NCBI GenBank assembly: GCA_030435675.1
Contig: CM059624.1
Location: 3,310,769 to 3,374,768, forward strand
Direction of reading: 5' to 3'
Source of the DNA: Steinernema hermaphroditum
Taxonomy: Eukaryota; Nematoda; Chromadorea; Rhabditida; Steinernematidae
Length of the DNA: 64,000 nucleotides
Below the pieces are notes generated by a model. The model was not told the origin of the DNA. It ran no database searches and saw only the letters and a program-made list of their open reading frames with translations. The position numbers and the translations under genes were made by a program. Positions 35,495 through 44,928 of this stretch are shown piece by piece. Each line of letters opens with the position of its first letter. Position 1 is the stretch's first letter.

Positions 35495-35680
35495 GCGGTC
35501 AATCATGTAACGCTAAGATCGAGGCGAAACTAGAGGCAAACGGTGGGCCTAGGTGAGTTTTTGACGGACATAGAGCACGTTAAGGCACCTTATGTTGTGC
35601 ACGGTTAATACACTCACCTTGGCATACCATTTGCCCCTGGTCTCGCCTCGATCTTAGCGTTACAAGATTGACCGTTCCCT
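35495..35680. mobile_element. Palindromic MITE-like element
   Basis: The left arm at about 35497-35558 (GGTCAATCATGTAACGCTAAGATCGAGGCGA...) is matched by the reverse complement of 35617-35678 with few mismatches, leaving a central loop of about 60 bp. No coding capacity. It sits just upstream of the 7TM gene. Confidence 0.7.
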
Positions 35681-36044
35681 TGTAAGTAGGGAAAAATTTG
35701 CAGTAAAGGAATAAACCTTTTTTTCAGTTTATGTTCTTTGAAGAAAGTGATTGTCCACATTCTATTGGGTTGTTGTATTGAAAATGACCGATAATTTTTT
35801 GATAATTTACTGAAACAAAACATGAAGATTTTAGTCAAGGTATTGATAATTTTTATCTACAACTTCAGTCCACTTTATGGCCAACATCCGGACTCCTCGT
35901 TCGTAGACTACGCGAGGTCAAAATCAAAAAAAAGGTTTTGACCTGATTTTCGACTTCTTCACCTTATTCTGAGTGGTTTTCTCCGATGTCTTCATTTACG
36001 GACGGGTACAGATAACGGTAAAATAGAGCTAAGAGAGCCCCATG

Positions 36045-36165
36045 TTTACGAGTTTATTTCTCGTATCTAAGGCTTACGCCTTGCGAGACGTCATATATAT
36101 GCACAAAAACCACATTGTCACTCCGTAGTCGTCGGTCTTCTGGCTTCGGCGCAAGAGAGCCCCAT
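36045..36165 (-). repeat. R1 repeat fragment
   Basis: The minus strand reads GTCTCGCAAGGCGTAAGCCT, then a GAAATAAACTCGTAA end, matching the 3' end of the R1 copies. An AAGAGAGCCCCAT 13-mer occurs on both sides, at 36031 and 36147. Confidence 0.45.
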
Positions 36166-36199
36166 ACGAAGAGCAAACAGGAGTTTCTCAGCTCAAAGT

Positions 36200-37880
36200 T
36201 GTGAGACATGGTGGCGGTCAATTTGGAAACATAATGTCTCGGTTTGTCGGACTTTTTGGGAATCCAAGGGTCATTTTTTCAACATTTGGCCTCTGTTTCC
36301 ATGAAGTAGAAATAAGCTCGTGAAGTTGCTATGGTAGCTGTGAATAGTAGCTACCTGCCTATCCCTGTTCCCTGTTGTAGTACTTAACCAACTGGAAACA
36401 TTGGAGTTAACGGAATATGGTGATCAGAAAGCTCAATCTGTTTGTGATTTGCTTATGTTCTGATATATGATGAACCCAGCGATAGGTGCATTCGGTAGTC
36501 AGTGATCTACGTGGCTGAAGACAGTTACCGTCCATTAGACAATTAATGCCAGAGGAAGCCGGTACATCACCTCGCATTTCGCCATCTCTAGGTGCCAAAA
36601 AAATGACTGTCAAGATAAAACAGTCCACGAAGATGAATAGGCATGCAATGTATAAGTCGCCAATCATATTTTAGGGCGGCAGTTCACTGTACTCTACATT
36701 GCGCCCATCGAATTTGCCACAAGTCTAATATGGCGAAAAAATTGAATGTTTACCAAGTCTCTCATTTTCAATGTGCCAACCCAATAGATTCTGTTGATAA
36801 AAAAATGAAACTTACGTTATTAGCGTATTAACGAGTAATAGAAACTAGCGAAATTGACGACGTACGGACGACGGAAGTAGCTGAAGTTATAGCAGGGAGA
36901 GAAGAGAAAAATCTGAAGAAATCTTATCTGTAGACAAAAAAATAGACGCCTGTCCCGCAAAAATTTGAATTGCGTGGTCCTAGCATGGCAAGGAAAAGTT
37001 GGGTTGGGACATTGATGCCAAATCACACGACAATTGCGCGAAAATCAATCAAGTTGTGCTCAGGGTTTTGAGAGAATTTCTGAGTTTGAATACTTCTGCG
37101 ATATTAAGTCAAAATGTTCGAGGCTAGGTCCATTTTGATCTCCACTTCGAAACTTTTCTCAAAGTCTCAGTCGCAAAACCCATCACCGACCAAAGTGGAC
37201 AGTACTTTGCTTCGCATTTTTGGGGAGTGCGGGTTTAACTCTAATTCCGGTCCATATTTTTTCTTGTCGCTTCTCTGGTATGCACGAATTAATAAAAGTA
37301 GCAACGATAAAATTCTTTATGTGAACATTCTTCTCTACCAATTATGCTAGATGCAAACAAATGTTTAATGGGACAGTGCCACGAGAACTTAAGGTTCGCG
37401 CGAGGGTGTTCTTCAACGCTCAGCCATCTTCATGCAAAACTAAATCACTGTAGTAATTGTCGCAAAATGACCGAGTTTTCGATGAACGTGACTTGGAACA
37501 AAACTACGATATCGTCTCCTGGAGCTTTTTTTTGCAACATTGCCCATTTAACACACGGAAAAACCTTCACTATGAGCACAGTGGAAAACAGTGGGCGGTT
37601 TACCCCGTATTCATATTTGTTTCCGCTGCCAGAGGCGCAAAGTGGCAGTTCCACAAAAACCTTGGGGTGGGCCTATAATTTTGGACAGTGTATGATACGG
37701 ATGGGCATATATGATTATGTCGAACATCCTCCCTCGTTTGAAACGCCAGATTCGATCAGCAACAACAATCAACAGCAAACCGGAATTAAACACAACCAAT
37801 GTTCGTCGAAAAAGCAAAAGGTGTCAAAAGCAACTGGGAAGTGATCGAAATTGGGATTGTAGGAAAGGACGTCACCACCT
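36200..37880. other. Stretch without a supportable gene
   Basis: Only overlapping shadow ORFs are seen, the largest at 37344-37844 (+) with a competing minus ORF. No splice pattern or family motif supports any of them. Confidence 0.4.
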
Positions 37881-37889
37881 AAGATCAAG

Positions 37890-38060
37890 TCAGCGCCGCG
37901 CTATAATGGGGCCCTACCACATTGCCCATAAAGGTCGTTAACTGCTATGTTCATTGCTCATCTTCGGCGGACCGGTGAAATCGGAGGCTGTTTAATATCA
38001 CGCGATCACGATATATTCGTGTTTTCCGTGTGCTCAAAACATGCGAAGATTAAAGAGCAG
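37890..38060 (+). pseudogene. Tc1-like relic fragment, inverted third copy
   Basis: The plus strand (GCGCCGCGCTATAATGGGGC..., later GTTTAATATCACGCG) matches the minus strand of 32580-32720. A tandem pair of related segments follows at 38043-38120 and 38233-38325 (AAAGAGCAGGTGGGCTTCC versus AAACAGCAGCTGAGCTTTGG). Confidence 0.55.
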
Positions 38061-38369
38061 GTGGGCTTCCGTCACGATTCATCTCATTTTCAGGGAGTGC
38101 TTTAAAAAGGTCTTTCATTTAGATAAGAATTCATGTCATTAGAGTGGTGAACAAGTAAAATATAAGGAGCGATACTAGCTGAATATTCAAAATATCGACT
38201 TCATTAAATTCTGTATTTCATTGACATTGGCAGGCGAATATTAAACAGCAGCTGAGCTTTGGTCACGATTCTCATTTTATTGGCCATTTTAGCGAGTGGT
38301 TTAAAGAAGCTCTTGTTTAGCTGATGCTGCTCTCTATTCCTCCTGCGCATTTTCGTCATCGCCAGAAAG

Positions 38370-38455
38370 CAAGGTCGACGCTACTGATGGAGAAGTTGCC
38401 GAAAAGGCCAAAAGTAGCCGTTGGAATCTGCGTGGTAACAGCGCCGTGGATATTA
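38370..38455 (+). pseudogene. Partial duplicate of the REEP first-helix exon
   Basis: The frame STLLMEKLPKRPKVAVGICV closely matches STLLMEKLPKKPEVAVGICV at about 38797. Differences are mostly at third codon positions, showing that this frame was under protein constraint. The copy then loses similarity (APWILNGS...), so it is a truncated duplicate. Confidence 0.6.
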
Positions 38456-38730
38456 AACGGCTCCACAGCGCTTTATCTGACGATGCAGTATTACCGTTCT
38501 TTATCGTTTTTCTGGATCAATACAAGTACGGTAGCGACACAGTTCCCACACTGGCACAACGTTTTTTGTTCTTTCCCCTAGCGATCACGGATCAAGAGAT
38601 CGAGAAACTGCTTGCAATTTCGTCATTCATACAGAGACTTCTGATTTCAGACAAATGTGTCATCTTGCAGACCGCTTGGCCGCCCGTCGGGCCATTCGCA
38701 TCGCTGAGAATCGTCGAAGCCGGTCGTGAA

Positions 38731-40158
38731 ATGAAGGATCGTTCGAGCGAATCGCTTCGCTCTCAGACGGTTTCGGGACGCCGGACGTCGAAGTCGACGC
38801 TGCTGATGGAGAAGTTGCCGAAAAAGCCGGAAGTCGCCGTCGGAATTTGCGTGCTAATAGCGCTCTATTTGGCCAATGGAGAAGAGGCGAGGTTTGTTTG
38901 TCACCTGCTCACGTGCGTGCCAGCCGCTCTCCTTAATGTGTGGATGTTGTGGAACGGAGAGAATCCCGAACAAGTGGTAAGTCGCTGTTATATAAATTTC
39001 TGTTTAATATTGACTCTTTTCAGAACTTTATGTTGCTCTACTGGGCTATTCAAGGTGTGCTCGTTGTAGCCGATTCAGTTCTATGCGATATCGTTTGTTA
39101 TTACGTCATAAAATTCGCCTTTTTGACTGCGATGCTTGTCTATGCTTTCTGCCTAGACTCGGAGGAATGCAGACGTATACCGTTAGAACCGCATTACACA
39201 GAGCAATCACGTCGTTCACTTTTGTCGGAGACGGTTCACGACCGCAATATGAACACAATTATATGCGTAAGATAATGCATTTGTTGGTAATTGACTTGTG
39301 TTTCCTTTTCAGAACAAATGTACAAAGAGTAGTGAAGTAAGCGCCGCATCAACGGCAAAGTCAACGGGACTAAATCCTCCAGGGTCGTCTCAGTCTTCGC
39401 TGTTGTCGGAAACGATTGACAACCTCAGCAAGAATGTGCTTATACCAGTAAGAAAATGAAATTCTTGCCATTTGACTTGTGTTTCCTTTTCAGAACAAAC
39501 GTACAAAGAGTAGTGAAGTAAGCGCCGCATCAACGGCGAAGACTCCACCACCAAATGCAAGTGAAACAAAGTCCCAGTGCTCTACAGCACGGGTTTGCAC
39601 TTCTAGTGGTTTAGTCGAATCGACTTCCAGTCCGTCAGCAACCACTATGGTTGAGCACAACTTTTAGCTTTTGAAATTAATTATGCAATTTCAGAATCTC
39701 ACGATGACACTGGGAAAATCAACTAGGTCTTCAAAGGAAGCTCCGAATAATAATCTCATCACCACGCCAGGTGATACGCTGACGTTTGTTCTGCCGAATC
39801 GGCAGCAGTGCGTTCTTTACATCTCCAACAACTCAGGGCGTTGCATCATGTGGGCGACAAAGACGAATTCACGTAAGCGAATTGCTGCGAGTCCATCCTA
39901 TGGAGTTCTACCTGCCGGAAGCGCTGTTCAGGCAAGTTGTTCACGTTTCTTTTTAACGTCTATGAGTGAAATACATTGTAGATAAAAGTCGCTGTGGATC
40001 TCCTGGGTTCTTCTCCGTCTACGAAAGAGGATAGACTCTCTATCGACTACATTTTCGTCGACGACGTGTACGGTGTCGTACAACAATTCGACCAAAAGCT
40101 CTTCCTCGACGAGAAGGTCGGAAGGGAAAGGAAGAATTTCGTGGTCTGTTATGAATAG
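38731..40158 (+). CDS. REEP (TB2/DP1/HVA22)-MSP domain fusion protein
   Basis: Predicted membrane protein of 397 residues. Exons: 38731-38976, 39024-39266, 39313-39447, 39494-39649, 39695-39931, 39982-40158; every junction is phase 0. Exons 1 and 2 encode a REEP-type domain: LLMEKLPKKPEVAVGICVLI, ALYLANGEEARFVCHLL, then MLLYWAIQGVLVVADSV and VIKFAFLTAMLVYAF, parallel to the ...ALYLVFG.GA...C and LTYWVVY.....D...PFYY.K..FLL blocks of ER-shaping REEP/Yop1 proteins. Exons 3 and 4 are Ser-rich linkers that duplicate each other. Exons 5 and 6 encode an MSP/VAP-type domain: DTLTFVLPNRQQCVLYISNN, CIMWATKTN, PSYGVLPAGSAVQIKVAVD, and the terminal ERKNFVVCYE. Intron 5 has a GC donor (CAG|GCAAGT). The chosen ATG follows a CTTGCAG acceptor by about 50 nt; the frame stays open upstream to before 38446. 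Confidence 0.8.
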
Positions 40159-40828
40159 TGTTGTGTATATTATTTGGTTTTATTTTGGTGCTATGAACGC
40201 TAATATTTTTCTACGTGATGTGCACTTTTTGGTCTGTTTCCTTCTCGTCATCTTGCGCTGTTTGATTCTCACTTTAAGTGGATTGCCGATTTGCGGAGCG
40301 CGCTATGTAAGTTTTTCTCAGCATTTCTCTGTATCTCACTTGAAAAAAGTGTCTATCCTTGGCGAACCGTATCAAAGTACTCTGAGATACTGTGAGATGC
40401 AATAGCGGCATCATTACCACGACAAAGAAGAGCGGGAGAGCAACGACAGAATGGTATACAAGAGTTTATTGTGCAAAATACCAAAGCTACCACAAAAAAA
40501 CTGTTTACAATCAATCACGTTTTGATCGGCGGCGGCACAGGCAGAGCCCTCAAGGAGTAGTGCGGGTACGGGTACGGCGTCGGACTGCGCTCCTTGCAGA
40601 GAAGGCGTGCTCGAAGGCGAGGAATCCGGGGCGGAGGAAGCGGGATACCAGCGGGATTCTGGGAGAGATCCATCCTTGTTCGAAGCTCGCAGTTCGAATG
40701 GCGTTCCGACCGCTTTCCGTCCCTTTTATGGACCGAGTGCAGACGTCTCGCTCGCCAGTCTGTCTCGTCTCGATGTCGATAATGCAAAGTCCAGAACGGT
40801 GGACTCTGAGACTGTCTCAATGAATTAA
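40151..40828 (+). CDS. Membrane-anchored Ser-rich protein, or frame-displaced C-terminus of the REEP-MSP gene
   Basis: Exons 40151-40306 and 40541-40828, phase 0. The first exon begins MNSVVYIIWFYFGAMN, overlaps the stop of the REEP-MSP frame by eight bases in the +1 frame, and encodes hydrophobic helices (VHFLVCFLLVILRCLILTL). The second encodes an acidic, Ser-rich tail (GVLEGEESGAEEAGYQ ... LSRLDVDNAKSRTVDSETV). VAP proteins have a membrane anchor after the MSP domain, so this may be the true C-terminus reached through a frameshift, an undetected splice or an assembly indel. A separate gene is the alternative. Confidence 0.5.
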
Positions 40829-41182
40829 GAGTTATTTGTATCTGCAAGAACTTTATAAGCGGTTGATTGAAATGTCAACGAGCCTCTACAAGCTAATAAG
40901 AGCTAGATCAAAAGTTAAAATTGATAAGCGAAATCATGAGGATCAAAGGATCCAAGCTCTGTTTTCGCCTTTTCTGAGACTCATTGATATCTTTGACCCC
41001 CTAGAGCTTCTCCTTTCGTAAACAAACAATTCAATATGCCGCTGTTCCGCTTTGGCTCCCTTTCACAATTAATGACTGTTTTCATGCCGTTCATCAACTC
41101 CTCTTCTGTTTGCTCCTTTCCAGCAGGTGCCATTCGATCCGACGCCACTTGCTTATCCGATTATCCCTCAACGATAGATCGC

Positions 41183-41188
41183 TTTCAG
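41183..41188 (+). promoter_or_regulatory. Spliced-leader trans-splice acceptor of the TTR gene
   Basis: TTTCAG lies immediately before the ATG with no in-frame upstream exon needed. This decides the start at 41189. Confidence 0.6.
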
Positions 41189-41673
41189 ATGAGAACCATC
41201 TCCCTTATTCTGCTTCTATCCACCATCCTCGCGGCCATCTATGCCCTCGGAGTGGGCCGCACTCAAAGTGCCGGAGTTCGTGGCACCCTGATGTGCAACG
41301 ACCGTCCGGCGGCTCATGTAAAGGTGAAGCTCTACGATGACGATCGTGGAATCGACGCCGACGATCTGATGGCCGAAGGAAAGAGCGACTCGCAGGGGAA
41401 GTTCGAACTGAAGGGACACACCTCCGAGTTCACTCCGATCGACCCGAAGCTGAACGTTTACCATGACTGCAACGATGGAGTCACCGTAAGCTCATTCCAC
41501 CTGATCCGCGTTGACAAACAAATCCAAATGTTTAGCCGTGCCAGCGCAAAATAACGATCATGCTTCCCGACAGCTACATTACCGATGGAAAGGTACCGCA
41601 ACGCGTCTACGACGCCGGCGTCATTCAACTCGCCGGAAAGTTCCCAGGGGAAACTCGCGACTGTCTTAATTGA
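41189..41673 (+). CDS. Transthyretin-like (TTR) family secreted protein
   Basis: Small secreted protein of the nematode-expanded transthyretin-like family. Exons 41189-41485 and 41536-41673, phase 0, 144 residues. Signal peptide (ISLILLLSTILAAIYALG), then the hallmark start GVRGTLMCNDRPAAHVKVKL, YDDD, the SDSQGKFELKGHT strand, FTPIDPKLNVYHDC, and CQRKITIMLP with a final Cys near the C-terminus. A TTTCAG directly abuts the ATG, indicating a spliced-leader acceptor; the longer frame upstream is therefore probably outron. Members act extracellularly in diverse roles, which I cannot specify here. Poly(A) signal at 41817. Confidence 0.95.
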
Positions 41674-41816
41674 ATTTTGCCGAAGAACGTACATATATTT
41701 GACTTTGCTTTTGTGACTAGGCTATTGGTGGTATTTGATTGTGGACACCAGAGTTTTAAGATATAGTGCTTGAGTTAAAAGTACAGCCTTCGAGGTTTAT
41801 CATGCAGCTAGGTACA

Positions 41817-41822
41817 AATAAA
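41817..41822 (+). terminator. Poly(A) signal of the TTR gene
   Basis: AATAAA about 144 nt after the stop at 41671-41673. Confidence 0.5.
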
Positions 41823-42543
41823 ATCAGAAGCTAAAGTGCCTTCTACATGGCCGACTTCTACTTCAACTTGGATATCCATTTGTGAAGTATCCTTCTATGC
41901 TTGGATATGACAACAAATCGAATCCTTGGAAAAGCTACGGTCCGGTGAAGTTTAGGATAATTGGACATTCAAACCATAAAGGCTGATCTAAAAATAGGAA
42001 CACAATTCAAAAGAAAAATACTGAAATCGACTACTCCAAGATGCTTCTATTAGCGATAGAGATCAACGCACAAAAGAACAAATAAAACAAGGCCTTAGTT
42101 TGATAAATCTGTAACACAAATAGGTGGAAATTCCTATCTTCTGGTGGGTTGTGGAAAGCTACCAAAGTGCTAGATGATCACTCATTTGAAGTGGGAACTT
42201 TGTACTGGATTCTTATGGAATTATTTGCTTCTTCTAGTCAGTTTTCGCTGATACAACAACCATAGCTAATCGCATCCATAGCCCGTCTTGATAGCCATCA
42301 AGAAGGTGAAAGCAGAGAAGCCACGATCCATCGATATCGCTATTTGTCATCGTCACCTTCACTCGATCCGGCGAAGCGAAAGCAAATCCATGTTTACACC
42401 CCGCTCCCCAGCCAACGATGTCTTCCCTTCCTCCGCCATAGCCTTTAGGGTCGGCTGTCGTCCTCAGAAAACTCGTCCGCGCGACGAAAAACAGCCGCCG
42501 GGCAAATTGCCTCCTACTGTGAAAGTCGAAATGCATGTTAGCA

Positions 42544-42551
42544 ATATAAAT
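42544..42551 (+). promoter_or_regulatory. TATA box of the first ground-like gene
   Basis: TATAAATA lies 38-45 bp before the ATG at 42589, leaving room for a very short 5' UTR. Confidence 0.55.
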
Positions 42552-42588
42552 AGTCACTTGTCCGGCGATCCATAGTCATTCGACGGCT

Positions 42589-43659
42589 ATGTACGCTTTT
42601 TGGCTGGTTTCGTTGGGTTCGCTCCTTTGGGCGTCTAACGGTGTGTTGGCGCAATGTGGATGTGGCTGCCCATCACCGGCATCGCAGTGCTCCTGTCCCG
42701 TAGCGCCGGCCTGTCCGGCTCCAGTCGCCTGTGCTCCTCCGCCGCCTCCTTGTCCAGCTCCAACTCCCTGTCCTCCTCCAGTGCCATGTCCAGCTCCTCC
42801 TCCTTGCCCGCCAATGCCACCGCCGTGTCCTGCTCCGGTTCCTTGTCCCCCTATGCCTCCGCCATGTCCACCGCCAACAACATGTCCTGCACCGATGCCG
42901 TGCCCGGGTCCTCCACCACCGCCCGTTTGCTCATGTCCTGCTCCGCCGCCTCCTCCGCCCTGTAACTGTCCGGCTCCTGTTTGCGCGCCGGCCCCTGCTC
43001 CAGTATGTGCTCCAGCGCCACCGCCTTCTTGCGGAGGAGGCTGTGGAGGTGGCGGTGGAGGGGGAGGATGCGGTGGAGGATGTGGAGGAGGCTGTGGAGG
43101 AGGAGGCGGTGGCGGAGGGGGATGCGCAGCCCCCGCCCCTCAGATCAGCTACTCGTCCGCTCCAGCTCCATCGTATTCGTACTCCGCTCCGGCACCTTCT
43201 TATTCTGCTCCAGCTGCCACGAGCTACAGCTCAGGAGGTGGAGGAGGAGGAGGTACTCTCACCAACAAAATCTCACTCTAAGCACTTTACCTTGTTCAGG
43301 CTACGCTACAGCGTCCCGTGGAGGCTACCTCTTCTCTCGTCTTAAACACAAGGCTCACGGTCTCCCGACGAATCAGAATCAGCAAGAGATTGAAAAGTGC
43401 AACAACGAGAAGCTCCTTATGATCATGCGAGAGGTCGAATAGCACGAGTCCATTGGTAACCCTAATTGCCCCCTTTTAGAACATAACAGAAAGTCCTGCT
43501 ACTTCTAAGCGTGCCATCCATATCGCCTCGAGGAACAAAATCGGCGGAAACTTTGACGTCGTCTGCAGTACTGGTGAATTCAGCTACTTGGCGAGCACGC
43601 GGATGTACTGTGAAACCAAGGTCGGAAGCATCACCTGCTTCGCTTTTCTACATGACTGA
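42589..43659 (+). CDS. Ground-like (grl) domain secreted protein with Pro/Cys and Gly-rich regions
   Basis: Hedgehog-related nematode protein; such proteins are secreted and often associated with epidermis, cuticle or glia. Exons 42589-43252, 43300-43433, 43480-43659; introns 46-47 nt with agreeing phases; 325 residues. Order: signal peptide (WLVSLGSLLWASNGVLA), a long CP/PC-rich low-complexity tract (repeats of CPAP and CPPP), a Gly-rich tract with CGGG blocks, Ser/Tyr/Ala repeats, then the ground-like domain: KCNNEKLLMIMRE, a short variable part, NKIGGNFDVVCSTGEFSYLA, MYCETKVGSITCFAFLHD. The domain cysteines align with those of the neighbour at 44.9 kb. Confidence 0.93.
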
Positions 43660-43905
43660 ATAGAAAGCAATATGAGTTTCCTTTCATTGTATGTACATAT
43701 CGGAAGGCCAGTAGTAAATCACGAAGTAGTAAATCTTTTATATATCGACAATTCTCACGGGTTAAACCGTTAGAGAGTTGTAAACCGGTTTCCCCATGAT
43801 TGGCTATTTATGTGTCAATGGGCCTTGCCTGCAATTAAAAAGCTGTAAATGGAATGTTTCCATAATTAAAGATCACACCAAATTCTTTCGAAATCTCATG
43901 AATCA

Positions 43906-44103
43906 TCAAGCTGATGGCGCACGGCGATAACACAGGCCGAGCCTGAGATCCAGGCAGCTGAGTCTTCCGGTGCTTCTGGTGAAAGCCAATGGTCGCTCTC
44001 TATGAAATCCGCCGAATGAGAAGAGTTTGGAAGGGTTGGGAAGGTCTTCCCAAAAGGTTTGGAACACCGCCAGCTGCTCCGCTGATGGTTCCCACTTAAC
44101 CAT
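43906..44103 (-). repeat. Possible diverged R2-like fragment
   Basis: The minus strand reads WEPSAEQLAVFQTFWEDLP, with FQTFWE resembling FQAFWE of R2. The link is weak. The rest of 43.7-44.8 kb shows no gene. Confidence 0.2.
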
Positions 44104-44830
44104 CTGCGCTCCGACTAGATTGAGCCGCTTCGTCGCCCGTGGACACTGACGAGACCCCTGATCGCTTGTGTTGTGGAGTGGATGACTACGTGCGGAACCA
44201 CCTGTCTACCATCGGCCCCTAGACTGTCTGTGTCTACATCTGTCCATATATATCCCGTGTGTTATTTGTATAACCCTTCTGACCGAGAGTGGTCTAGTAA
44301 ACGGTTCCTCCCTCATTTGGTCGCTTCCACTTTACAACAGCTTGCTCTCGGATATCGTCTCCAGTCGAAGCGAAAAGAAGACCAACGTCAACGCTACAAT
44401 TTTGTCACCCTTGTGCATATATGAAGCTTCTCGCAATGCATAAAGGATGGGCGCTTGGGTCCAGAAGCAATTCTCTGCGAATTTTCTAATAAATGAATAG
44501 AATATGCAATGCGCTTTCGTAAAAGTCCGATTTCTATAGGGGACACCTGAAACCCTGTAGGGGATGCCTCAAATCGCAAAAAAAGGAAACGCCTGAAACG
44601 GCTCTATCTGTTCAATAACTGAACAACTTTCGCAGAAGTCCGAATTCTTTAACTTGTGTCGAAACAAACACGAATCCTCATCCCAATTCTGCAAGTTAAT
44701 TAAACATCCCGTCAAGGTCATCAAAACAAATCCAAACAAGAAATCCGTCTTCGCTCGTCCGGCTCCCGCGTTGGGCGCGATTGGTACTGACGCCTCGGTG
44801 TTCCAGATACGCGATTCCCGTTTCTCTGCA

Positions 44831-44838
44831 CATATAAA
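44831..44838 (+). promoter_or_regulatory. TATA-like box upstream of the second ground-like gene
   Basis: ATATAAAT about 95 bp upstream of the start codon, with an intervening TTCCAG acceptor at the ATG. Confidence 0.4.
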
Positions 44839-44928
44839 TGCGCCTGTTTTTCTTGTCGGGTCAGGAGAATCTCCGCGCGCGACGTGTTTTCACTTTCGAC
44901 GACTCCCCTCCACTTTCAACACTTCCAG

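Noticed and set aside
42234..42557. 107-codon minus ORF upstream of the first ground-like gene
   Set aside because: No signal, no family motif, and it covers the promoter with a TATA box for the + gene.
42731..43345. Long alternate-frame ORFs over the first ground-like gene
   Set aside because: They are shadows of the Pro/Cys and Gly repeats; the frame with signal peptide and in-phase splicing to the ground-like domain explains the region.
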